From: Clostridium sp.
GTDB taxonomy: Bacteria > Bacillota_A > Clostridia > Lachnospirales > Lachnospiraceae
Length of the DNA: 31,426 nucleotides
Reading direction: 5' to 3'
NCBI GenBank assembly: GCA_023666975.1
Contig: JAMPAW010000028.1
Coordinates: forward strand, 1-31,426
The position numbers and the translations under genes are program-made. Below, in pieces: positions 1 to 6,774 of this stretch. Each line of letters starts with the position of its first letter. The first letter of the stretch is position 1. The notes below the pieces were generated by a model. It saw nothing but the letters and a program-made list of their open reading frames with translations, was not told the DNA's origin and did not search any database.

Positions 1-213
1 TGTTTGGTAGTTGTAATCCAAAGTGTAAATGTATTAAACATCTGACAAAATGGTGGTTCATTTGATGTAAATAAAGAATGATTAAAGTATTCAATAATTT
101 GAACATTTTAGTAATTCTTTATTATTTTTTAGATAAATATATTATGGAAAATAAGTATGAAAACATTATTATTGCAATAAAGAGGTTTTATATTTAAGAA
201 TTCGTAAAAAATG

Positions 214-237
214 GGGTACAGACTAAAATCTGTACCC
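214..237. terminator. Perfect 9-bp hairpin, probable terminator
   Basis: GGGTACAGA (214-222) and TCTGTACCC (229-237) form a perfect stem around the 6-base loop CTAAAA. Read on the minus strand the stem is followed within a few bases by a run of six T, so it fits a terminator for something transcribed leftward out of the window or a bidirectional one. The rest of 1-290 is very AT-rich and I see no gene in it. Confidence 0.55.
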
Positions 238-291
238 TAAAGTATTTTTAATAAAAATTAGATATTTATTGTGCGTTGCATATACAGCGTA

Positions 292-320
292 TTGACATAT
301 TTTTTTGAATATTATAATAT
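292..320 (+). promoter_or_regulatory. Promoter of the RelB-like antitoxin gene
   Basis: TTGACA at 292-297 is followed by TAATAT at 315-320 (17-bp spacer), overlapping TATAAT at 313-318 (15-bp spacer). It lies just upstream of the ribosome binding site AAGGAAGGA (325-333) and the start codon at 343, so it fits a sigma-A promoter for the antitoxin. Confidence 0.6.
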
Positions 321-342
321 TGTAAAGGAAGGAGTTGATATT

Positions 343-615
343 ATGGCAACAACCAATATAACAATGAGAATGGATGAGGAATTAAAATCTCAGCTGCAGG
401 AACTTGTATCTAATCTGGGAATGGATATGACAACTTTTTTTACAATATCGGCAAGACAGGCGGTAAGAGAGCAAAGGATTCCATTTGCAATTTCTATGGA
501 TATACCAAATGCAGATACAATCAGAGCTATTGATGATGTAAGACATGGAAGAAATTTAAGTCGTTCTTTTTCTTCTGTAGAAGAATTGATGGAGGACTTA
601 AATGCTGACGATTAG
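343..615 (+). CDS. RelB/DinJ family antitoxin (toxin partner truncated)
   Basis: A 90-residue protein. The N-terminus (residues 1-45, with MRMDEELKSQLQELVSNLGM) has the ribbon-helix-helix pattern of RelB/DinJ antitoxins: a short beta strand, then two helices that bind operator DNA as a dimer. The C-terminal part (about 55-90), with HGRNLSRSFSSVEELMEDL, is typical of the toxin-wrapping tail. I chose ATG 343 because AAGGAAGGA sits 9 bases before it; a further in-frame ATG at 271 would lie upstream of the promoter-like sequence. Family members neutralise a YafQ/RelE-type mRNA interferase encoded directly downstream. Here that gene is only a stub (602-667), so the antitoxin is probably an orphan that could still repress its own promoter or cross-regulate other modules. 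Confidence 0.88.
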   Translation: MATTNITMRMDEELKSQLQELVSNLGMDMTTFFTISARQAVREQRIPFAISMDIPNADTIRAIDDVRHGRNLSRSFSSVEELMEDLNADD

Positions 616-667
616 ATATCATATATCTTTCAAGAAAGATTATAAAAAGGTTATTAAAAGAGGGTAG
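602..667 (+). pseudogene. YafQ/RelE-type toxin, truncated to 21 codons
   Basis: The ATG at 602 overlaps the end of the antitoxin gene by 14 bases, the usual antitoxin/toxin overlap. The peptide starts MLTIRYHISFKKDYKKVIKR, which closely resembles the N-terminus of YafQ-type type II toxins (family length about 90 residues). A TAG at 665-667 stops it, and none of the conserved catalytic core follows in any frame I can read to 880. A premature stop plus loss of the downstream sequence best explains this; a simple frameshift would leave more family sequence visible. Confidence 0.72.
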
Positions 668-873
668 GTATGTTCCTATACGCTTTTATACTGTTCAGTT
701 CCTATAACAATCATTCGATTAACGGCGTATTTGACAAAGTGTCAGGCATTTTTCGTACAGAAAGAAAACAATTCCATTTCCTGTGTTGCGGCTAGGAAAC
801 TGGGATAAGGAAAAGAGAGCGTTGCAATATATGAAGTAGTGAACAGATATTTTAATATGTATAGAAGAAAATA
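668..873. other. Non-coding stretch behind the broken toxin
   Basis: Between the toxin stub and the vapB promoter there is no convincing gene. A 41-codon reading frame (669-794) has no ribosome binding site and no recognisable content. A short inverted repeat TGACA-AAG-TGTCA lies near 730-742. The segment may be replaced or decayed toxin sequence. Confidence 0.4.
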
Positions 874-902
874 TTGATTAAATCGTACGATTTGCATATA
901 AT
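874..902 (+). promoter_or_regulatory. vapBC promoter with palindromic operator
   Basis: TTGATT (874-879) and TATAAT (897-902) are spaced 17 bp apart. The spacer begins with a perfect 14-bp palindrome, AAATCGTACGATTT (880-893). A palindrome covering the space between the -35 and -10 boxes is what an autorepressing antitoxin/toxin complex would bind. A ribosome binding site (GAGGAAGG, 911-918) and the vapB start at 930 follow. Confidence 0.72.
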
Positions 903-929
903 AATAGTACGAGGAAGGATGTGATTATA

Positions 930-1145
930 ATGTCAATAACAGCAACAGAATTAAAAAACAATCTTGGAAAATATCTATTATTATCAGCTACTGAAGATAT
1001 TTATATCACAAAGAACGGAAAAGTAATTGCGAAACTTACGAATCCAAATCAGGACCGAGTTGATATTGCCACCTCTTTATTTGGAATTTTACCAAGGGAT
1101 GCCGACTTTGAAGAAGCAAAGGCTGAAAGATTGGAGAGAGTATAA
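930..1145 (+). CDS. vapB: Phd/YefM-VapB family antitoxin
   Basis: A 71-residue protein. The N-terminal MSITATELKNNLGKYL and ITKNGKVIAKLTNP (residues 1-40) match the Phd/YefM fold, which dimerises and binds operator DNA. The rest (about 45-71) is a charged tail that would wrap the toxin. I chose ATG 930 over the GTG at 921, because GAGGAAGG (911-918) is 11 bases before the ATG but only 2 before the GTG. The gene is followed with no gap by the PIN toxin at 1146, a normal antitoxin-first operon. The palindrome at 880-893 in its promoter is the probable autoregulatory site. The symbol reflects its pairing with VapC; by fold it is Phd-like. Confidence 0.85.
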   Translation: MSITATELKNNLGKYLLLSATEDIYITKNGKVIAKLTNPNQDRVDIATSLFGILPRDADFEEAKAERLERV

Positions 1146-1562
1146 TTGAGAGTGTTAATCGATACGAATGTTATTGTAGATACATTAACTTCAAGAGAAC
1201 CATGGAATAAAAGTGCTGAACAGATATTTTTAATGGCGGCTCATAACAGTGCTAATATGTATATAAGTGCGAGTATGGCAACCGATATATATTATTTGGT
1301 AAGAAAATATTGTCATAATACTGAGCTGGCAATACAGACTATGGAGAAATTATATAATTTATTTGGAATATTAGATGTAACAAAGGAAGATTGTATTCAG
1401 GCATTGGCTTCTTCTATTAATGATTATGAAGATGCTGTTGTATGTGAGGTGGCAAGGCGTTCGGGAATGCAATATATTGTTACACGTAATACCAAGGACT
1501 ATGCGAACAGTTATGTTAAAGCTATATTACCAGATGAATTTATTGAATTGATGTCAGATTGA
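1146..1562 (+). CDS. vapC: PIN-domain ribonuclease toxin, VapC-like
   Basis: A 138-residue single PIN domain, normal family length. The acidic residues expected to hold the catalytic metal are present: D6 in LIDTNVIVD, D47 in the second helix, D93/D96 in NDYEDAVV, and D118 in TRNTKDY. VapC toxins cleave tRNA, rRNA or mRNA when freed from antitoxin; the target here cannot be read from sequence. The start is TTG 1146, immediately after the antitoxin stop codon, with GGAGAG a few bases upstream inside the antitoxin gene. No truncation is seen, so the module is probably functional. A hairpin terminator follows at 1642-1678. Confidence 0.9.
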   Translation: MRVLIDTNVIVDTLTSREPWNKSAEQIFLMAAHNSANMYISASMATDIYYLVRKYCHNTELAIQTMEKLYNLFGILDVTKEDCIQALASSINDYEDAVVCEVARRSGMQYIVTRNTKDYANSYVKAILPDEFIELMSD

Positions 1563-1641
1563 TTGCAAAAATATATAAATATTTTAACGAAAAATGATTA
1601 TAATAAACATATAGGAATGATATAGTCTAACCGGCAAAAGG

Positions 1642-1680
1642 AAAAAGGGAGTTATCCAAAGAGAATAGCTTCCTTTTTTG
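1642..1680 (+). terminator. Rho-independent terminator after vapBC
   Basis: AAAAAGGGAGTTAT (1642-1655) pairs with ATAGCTTCCTTTTT (1665-1678) over 14 positions including two G-U pairs, around a 9-base loop, and ends in a T run. It is about 80 bases beyond vapC. The A-rich and T-rich arms would let it work in both directions. Confidence 0.7.
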
Positions 1681-1703
1681 TGTGGGAAGACCGGCATATA
1701 ATT

Positions 1704-1746
1704 AAGACAGCGCATTGCCTTCCGGTGTGGAGGAACACGCTGTCTT
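1704..1746 (-). terminator. Hairpin at the end of the Xre regulator gene
   Basis: AAGACAGCG (1704-1712) and CGCTGTCTT (1738-1746) form a perfect 9-bp stem, with a smaller inner TTCC/GGAA pairing. It starts directly at the stop codon of the minus-strand gene. The T tail on that strand is interrupted (TTAATTAT), so strength is uncertain. Confidence 0.55.
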
Positions 1747-1976
1747 TATTTGCGTTTTTTGGGTTTGCGCTCGGAATCAAGACCTAAAATATAATCGGAA
1801 CTGACATTGTATAATTTGCAAAGCGATAACAAATGCCGGATAGGAAGCTCATTTGCACCCCGTTCATAACGCGCATACATGGTTTGGGAAATGCCTAAAT
1901 AATATGCAACATATTTTTGAGTATAATCAGCGTCCTGCCTTAAATTCCGTATCTGTTTAATATAATTATAATTCAT
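1746..1976 (-). CDS. Xre-family helix-turn-helix regulator
   Basis: A 76-residue protein that is almost entirely one HTH_3 (Cro/CI-type) domain: IRNLRQDADYTQKYVAYYLGISQTMYARYERG contains the helix-turn-helix, followed by LPIRHLLSLCKLYNVSSDYILGL, the usual end of the fold, and a basic tail (KPKKRK). It would bind DNA as a dimer and has no sensor domain. I prefer ATG 1976, which has AGGA 10 bases upstream; a GTG three codons earlier is too close to that site. It is one of very few minus-strand genes here and faces away from the transporter at 2185. Its target is unknown; it may be a relic of a mobile element or an accessory repressor. Confidence 0.85.
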   Translation of the reverse strand: MNYNYIKQIRNLRQDADYTQKYVAYYLGISQTMYARYERGANELPIRHLLSLCKLYNVSSDYILGLDSERKPKKRK

Positions 1977-2184
1977 GGAAAGCACATCCTAAAGATCGGT
2001 ATATATATATTATACCTAGAAGAAGTACGCATATAGACATTTTTATGGAAAATGGATATAATATGAGTAATTAGCAAAAGCATGGCTCCACTGTGTGCAG
2101 GCATTATGTCAACCACTGTAAAAGGAATCGTGAGAGGAAATGCAATTGTTGAAACAGCAAACCGGATTTTAGGAGATAAAGTTT

Positions 2185-3240
2185 ATGAAGGATATAGTTA
2201 CACCAATATTATATGCGCTTTTGGCAGCTTTGTTTTATGCAGTAAACACGCCCTTGTCAAAGCTGCTGCTTGTCCGTGTTCCGTCAACTTTTATGGCGGC
2301 GTTTTTATACATGGGTGCTGGAGTGGGTGTAGGTATTATGTATGTTTTTCACTGGAAAAAGGAAGAGAAGACGGAACGGCTTGGCAGAGAGGATTACCCG
2401 TATACGATAGGGATGATTGTACTTGATATTCTTGCACCTATTTTTCTGATGCTGGGAATAAAATATGGAACAGCGGCCAATGCTTCGCTTCTCGGTAATT
2501 TTGAAATCGTTGCAACAACACTGATTGCATTTGTAATATTCAGGGAAACGGTCAGCAAACGGTTATGGACAGCTATTGCATTCATTACAATTTCAAGCAT
2601 TATTCTCTCCTCTGACGGAGCCGGCAGCTTCCGGTTTTCTTATGGTTCTTTGTTTGTCCTTCTTGCTACGGTCTGCTGGGGACTGGAGAATAACTGTACA
2701 AGAAGCATTTCAGACAAAAGTACATATGAGATTGTTGTGCTAAAAGGAATCTTCTCTGGTGGAGGAGCTTTTGTGATCGCCCTGCTCGTTGGAGAAAGAC
2801 TGCCTGCACTCAGGTATATAGTCCTTACTATGCTACTCGGATTTACGGCTTACGGACTGAGTATCTTTCTGTACATTCGTGCACAAAAAAGTCTTGGAGC
2901 GGCGAAAACCAGTGCTTATTATGCAGTGGCACCTTTTGTTGGCACTTTTCTGTCATTTGTTCTGCTTGGTGAAAAATTGACGTGGAGTTTTTTGGCGGCT
3001 CTTCTTATGATGGTGGCCGGAACAGTATTTGTAGTGCTGGATACGACGGTCAGGCATCACGAACATCAGCATACGCATACCTTTGTACATACGCATAATG
3101 GTATTACGCATAACCATACCGTTGTCCATTCACATGCGCATAATCATTACACACTGAATGACAGGCATGGGCATCATCATTCACGGAGGGAACTTGAAGC
3201 TGCAATAGGGCATTTTCAGACCGATTCCAGGCAGATTTAA
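2185..3240 (+). CDS. EamA-family (DMT) transporter with histidine-rich tail
   Basis: A 351-residue membrane protein. Residues 1-285 show two EamA repeats of about five hydrophobic helices each, normal for drug/metabolite transporters; the second contains LGAAKTSAYYAVAPFVGTFLSFVLLGE, a family hallmark. The substrate cannot be told from the sequence. The unusual part is residues 291-333, which carry 17 histidines in patterns such as HTHTFVHTH and HSHAHNH, as in metal-binding loops of ZIP and cation-diffusion proteins. This suggests that a divalent metal (zinc, nickel or similar) is bound at the membrane, either as cargo or as a regulator. AGGAG (2171-2175) lies 9 bases before ATG 2185. It is transcribed alone, with over 200 bases before it and 106 after. 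Confidence 0.85.
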   Translation: MKDIVTPILYALLAALFYAVNTPLSKLLLVRVPSTFMAAFLYMGAGVGVGIMYVFHWKKEEKTERLGREDYPYTIGMIVLDILAPIFLMLGIKYGTAANASLLGNFEIVATTLIAFVIFRETVSKRLWTAIAFITISSIILSSDGAGSFRFSYGSLFVLLATVCWGLENNCTRSISDKSTYEIVVLKGIFSGGGAFVIALLVGERLPALRYIVLTMLLGFTAYGLSIFLYIRAQKSLGAAKTSAYYAVAPFVGTFLSFVLLGEKLTWSFLAALLMMVAGTVFVVLDTTVRHHEHQHTHTFVHTHNGITHNHTVVHSHAHNHYTLNDRHGHHHSRRELEAAIGHFQTDSRQI

Positions 3241-3346
3241 TTTGAGATAAATACCAGATTGTGTTAAAATACCTCATAGTAAAAAGTGGATAGAATCTGA
3301 GTAATCCTAGTGTATATAAAAATTCAAATGACGGAGGTTTATGGTG

Positions 3347-4276
3347 ATGAGCATTACAACAAAACAGTTTTCTTTTGTGTCCAAATATGATGATGTGCCA
3401 ATTCATGGAATCTGTCTGGTTCCGGAAAATCCCGTTGGGATTTTTCAAATGGTGCACGGAATGTCTGAACATAAGGGAAGGTATATGTTCTTTATGAGAT
3501 GGATGGCAGAACATGGAATGATAACGCTCATGCATGATAATCGGGGACATGGAATGAGCGTGAAAGATGAAGAGGATACCGGATACTGCTATGATTCCAT
3601 GGATAAAGGATTTGTGGAGGACATTTACCGGGTGACAAAGAATATACGGAAGGAATATCCGGATCTTCCGCTGATTTTGTATGGCCATAGCATGGGTTCT
3701 CTTGCCGTGCGTGCATATTTGCGGGAGCATGACGATGCCATTGATGCACTGGTGGTATCCGGCTGTCCGGCATATAATACAGGCGTTCCTGCCGGGAAAC
3801 TGGTTGTCAAAGCAACGATGGCGGCTTTAGGCGGACATTACCGATCAAAAACGATGCAGAATTTAGTGATAGGCGATTTTGAAAGGCGGTTTGCTGATGA
3901 ACACAGAAAAGATGCGTGGCTGGTGGCCAAGCAGGCACAGGAGATAGAAGCGGAGTTTGGAGATAATCCGATATGTGATTTTATTTATACGCTGAATGGG
4001 ATTATGACGCTGCTGAATCTGGAGAGCCAGACCTATACCGTACCGAAGCATCAGGCGAAAAATGCGCAATTACCGATATATTTTGTGTCGGGAGCAGATG
4101 ACCCCTGCTATATAAATAATGAAAAATGGGGGCATGCTATTGACAGACTGAAAAATATGGGATATCAGCGGGTATCCTCCAAGCTGTTTGCCGGGATGAG
4201 GCATGAGATTCACAACGAAGAGGATTACGAGAGTGTATATAATGATATTTTGCATTTTTGCAAGTCGGTGATATAA
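3347..4276 (+). CDS. Alpha/beta hydrolase, monoacylglycerol lipase-like
   Basis: A 309-residue cytosolic hydrolase of the serine aminopeptidase S33/lysophospholipase group. Visible motifs, in order: the oxyanion-side MVHGMSEHKGRY, HDNRGHGMS, the nucleophile elbow YGHSMGS (Ser115), an acid in SGADDPC (about Asp251/252) and the catalytic His in MRHEIHNE (about His286). All parts of the triad are present and the length is normal, so it should be active. Family members cleave ester bonds of monoglycerides, lysophospholipids or small esters; the true substrate is unknown. I chose ATG 3347 because GGAGG (3333-3337) is 9 bases away; ATG 3341 would leave only 3. The next gene begins 58 bases later, so the two may be cotranscribed. 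Confidence 0.87.
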   Translation: MSITTKQFSFVSKYDDVPIHGICLVPENPVGIFQMVHGMSEHKGRYMFFMRWMAEHGMITLMHDNRGHGMSVKDEEDTGYCYDSMDKGFVEDIYRVTKNIRKEYPDLPLILYGHSMGSLAVRAYLREHDDAIDALVVSGCPAYNTGVPAGKLVVKATMAALGGHYRSKTMQNLVIGDFERRFADEHRKDAWLVAKQAQEIEAEFGDNPICDFIYTLNGIMTLLNLESQTYTVPKHQAKNAQLPIYFVSGADDPCYINNEKWGHAIDRLKNMGYQRVSSKLFAGMRHEIHNEEDYESVYNDILHFCKSVI

Positions 4277-4334
4277 TGATGAACAGGTGTCCGGCAATCG
4301 TCGGACAGGCAGCATCGGTAGAGAGGAGACGTAA

Positions 4335-5477
4335 ATGAAAACACTTTATCTTCATATTGGAACACCCAAAACCGCAACGACCGCAATTCAGACCTTCTGC
4401 TGGGACAATCGGGAGGTGCTGGAAAAGAAGGGGTACTGTTATCCTTTGTTTGAGCACCAGTTTACCAATGTCCAAAAGTACCGCAATGCCCATTTTCTGG
4501 TCGGACGAATCAAAGATGGCAACGGAAAAAGGCAGTATGATGAAGAGCAGGCGGTAGTAAAGGAAGAGTGGGGACAGGTTCTCCGGCTTTTTGAACAGTA
4601 TGATAATGTGATTCTCTCTGACGAAGGCATATGGAACCGGGGCTTTTTTGATGACACAAACTACTGGGAGAGGCTGGCACAGGGGCTGCCAAAGGACAGT
4701 GACATTGTCGTGAAGGTGATCGTTTATCTGCGGAGGCAGGATGATTTTTTGTTTTCATGGTGGAACCAGCAGGTGAAAGAGGGAATGCTGTCCTCCTCTG
4801 TGATGAGCTGGGAAGAGGTTGTCGAGAAAATGCCATACATCAAGCTGGATTACTATGACATTCTGACAAGAATTTCAACGTACATTGGTAAAGAGAATAT
4901 CACGGTCAGGATTTTTGACAAAAAGAACTTTGTCGGTGGCTCGATACAGGCGGATTTTTTGGAGGCGGTTAATCTGAGCTTCACCGATGAATATAAGATG
5001 ATGGCGCCGATGCAAAACCCAAGCCTTACTAAGAACAATGTTGAGATAAAAAGGGTATTGAATACCTTGCCGGATTTGGATAAACAACAAAACAGTTATT
5101 TCCGAAAAGTGCTTACCGAGGCATCTGCCGACGGGGAAGAGGGCAGAAGAAATATGTTTTCGCAGGAGGAGGAACAGGCGTTTCTGGACAAATACCGGGA
5201 GGGGAATGCTCAGATTGCGCAGGAATACCTTGGAAAAGACGGCGATTTATTTGATGATATTTACCGGGCTGAGGGCAAATGGACTCCGGATAATGAGCAG
5301 ATGATCAGAGATATTATCCATTTCTTTGGGACGACGACACTACAGTTAATGAATGAAAACAAGGCGTTAAAAGAGGAATTGGAGGTTCAAAAGCGGCATA
5401 TCAGCAATATCCGGTACAAAATGAGGCATCCGGTGAAGGCTGTTTCGCAAAAAATGCGGAGAGCAGGCAAAGAATAG
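4335..5477 (+). CDS. Sulfotransferase-like protein, P-loop type
   Basis: A 380-residue protein. HIGTPKTATTAIQ (residues 7-19) is the 5'-phosphosulfate-binding loop of PAPS-dependent sulfotransferases. VYLRRQDDFLFSWWNQ (about 130-146) matches the 3'-phosphate-binding strand with its Arg and Ser. Residues 340-365 are predicted coiled coil (LMNENKALKEELEVQKRH), and the basic end (RYKMRHPVKAVSQKMRR) resembles tails found on polysaccharide-modifying glycosyltransferases. The likely role is sulfation of a surface glycan, but no polysaccharide genes surround it and no PAPS synthesis genes are in the window. AGGAG just upstream of ATG 4335 supports the start. No signal peptide is seen, so it acts in the cytosol, perhaps at the membrane. 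Confidence 0.75.
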   Translation: MKTLYLHIGTPKTATTAIQTFCWDNREVLEKKGYCYPLFEHQFTNVQKYRNAHFLVGRIKDGNGKRQYDEEQAVVKEEWGQVLRLFEQYDNVILSDEGIWNRGFFDDTNYWERLAQGLPKDSDIVVKVIVYLRRQDDFLFSWWNQQVKEGMLSSSVMSWEEVVEKMPYIKLDYYDILTRISTYIGKENITVRIFDKKNFVGGSIQADFLEAVNLSFTDEYKMMAPMQNPSLTKNNVEIKRVLNTLPDLDKQQNSYFRKVLTEASADGEEGRRNMFSQEEEQAFLDKYREGNAQIAQEYLGKDGDLFDDIYRAEGKWTPDNEQMIRDIIHFFGTTTLQLMNENKALKEELEVQKRHISNIRYKMRHPVKAVSQKMRRAGKE

Positions 5478-5529
5478 GATAGAATTTCATTTTTTGGTAA
5501 TAATTGTTTCACTTTTTAAGAACTTTATA

Positions 5530-5559
5530 TTGACAATTCCCTTTGGTTAGTGATATTTT
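5530..5559 (+). promoter_or_regulatory. Promoter-like sequence before the chemosensory cluster
   Basis: TTGACA at 5530-5535 is followed by TATTTT at 5554-5559 (18-bp spacer), with an alternative GATATT at 5552-5557 (16 bp). It lies about 50 bases ahead of the AGGAGG ribosome binding site of the first HD-GYP gene. No comparably good promoter was seen inside the cluster up to the terminator at 15749, so it probably drives the whole unit. Confidence 0.55.
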
Positions 5560-5610
5560 AATAAGGTGGGATAACTATAATAATATGTAATATATAACGT
5601 AGGAGGAGCC

Positions 5611-6708
5611 ATGGATAAGCAACAGATTTTAATTGTTGATGACGGAGAAGTTAACAGAGCGATTTTGAGAGAGATGTTTCGGGGCGAAGAAGAGGTGTAT
5701 GACCTGATTGAAGCGGAAAACGGTCAGGAGGCGATTTCCCTGATTGAGAGCAAGGAGAACATCGCATTGATTCTATTGGACATTATCATGCCGGTTATGG
5801 ATGGTTTTCAGGTATTGGAGTATATGCACAAAAATGAATTACTGGAAAAGATACCGGTTATTTTGGTTACCAGCGAGGCTGCGTTGGATAGCGAGGAAAA
5901 GGCATATTCTTACGGAGTCGCGGACGTAATACATAAACCTTTCTATCCACATATTGTTAAAAAGAGAAGTAAAAATATTATTGCGCTGTATCAGAGCAAG
6001 CAGGATATGCAGAAGCGCCTGAAAGAACAGGAAGAAGAACTGATTGAGCAACATAAGAAAATCCGCAGAAATAATGAATTTATGATTGATGCGTTAAGCT
6101 CGGTTGTAGAGTTCCGTTCCGCAGAAACCGGGGAACACACGAGACGGATTAAGTATTTTACCAGAATTATGCTGAAATATCTGATGCAGTATTTCCCCAA
6201 ATATGGAGTGACCGAGAAGCAGGTCGATGAGATTGCGAGAGCGGCAGCAATGCACGATATCGGTAAAATTGCGATTCCGGATGCCATTTTGTTGAAACCG
6301 GGGCGCTTGACAACAGATGAATTTGAAGTGATGAAAACACATACAACGCTTGGATGTGATATATTAGAGAAGGCATACAGAGATAAGACCAGTACATTCT
6401 ATCAGTACTGCTATGAAATATGCCGTCATCACCATGAAAGATGGGACGGTAACGGTTATCCGGACCATTTAGTAGGTGATGAAATACCGTTGAGTGCACA
6501 GATTGTTGCGGTTGCCGATGTGTATGATGCGCTGGTAAGCCCAAGAGTTTATAAGAGTGCATACGCAAATAATCAGGCTTATGATATGATTATGAACGGT
6601 GAGTGCGGACAATTTGCGCCGGATGTTCTGGAATGTTTTGCACTTGCAAAGGTAGATTTTTTTAATATTGTTGAAGTGATTAAGATGTTTGATTACGGTG
6701 AGCAATAG
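5611..6708 (+). CDS. Response regulator with HD-GYP phosphodiesterase domain
   Basis: A 365-residue two-domain regulator. Residues 1-125 are a receiver with phosphoacceptor Asp57 (LLDIIMPVMDG), Thr/Ser at 87-88 and Lys109. A helical linker (about 128-155, rich in Glu/Lys) leads to an HD-GYP domain (155-360). Its metal and catalytic residues are present: GEHTRR (His176), MHDIGK (His215-Asp216), KTHTTLG, CRHHHERWDGNGYP (GYP at 282-284) and VADVYDAL. Such RpfG-like proteins hydrolyse cyclic-di-GMP to pGpG or GMP, with phosphorylation of the receiver adjusting activity. It is the first gene of the chemosensory cluster, followed 66 bases later by a histidine kinase, its likely phosphodonor. AGGAGGAG precedes ATG 5611. 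Confidence 0.93.
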   Translation: MDKQQILIVDDGEVNRAILREMFRGEEEVYDLIEAENGQEAISLIESKENIALILLDIIMPVMDGFQVLEYMHKNELLEKIPVILVTSEAALDSEEKAYSYGVADVIHKPFYPHIVKKRSKNIIALYQSKQDMQKRLKEQEEELIEQHKKIRRNNEFMIDALSSVVEFRSAETGEHTRRIKYFTRIMLKYLMQYFPKYGVTEKQVDEIARAAAMHDIGKIAIPDAILLKPGRLTTDEFEVMKTHTTLGCDILEKAYRDKTSTFYQYCYEICRHHHERWDGNGYPDHLVGDEIPLSAQIVAVADVYDALVSPRVYKSAYANNQAYDMIMNGECGQFAPDVLECFALAKVDFFNIVEVIKMFDYGEQ

Positions 6709-6774
6709 AAAAACAGCAAGCGATAGCACGGGCTGTGGACAGCAGTCCATGTGCCTTACTTTGGGAGGAACATT

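Noticed and set aside
2082..2426. A + strand frame of 114 codons starting before the EamA gene
   Set aside because: It has no ribosome binding site and from 2185 on it merely overlaps the well-supported transporter gene in another frame. Its first 35 codons could be a gene remnant but match nothing I know.
3104..3730. A 208-codon minus-strand frame over the transporter end and hydrolase gene
   Set aside because: It runs antisense to two well-supported genes, and its rich His/Cys content is simply the reverse reading of the His-rich tail and hydrolase.
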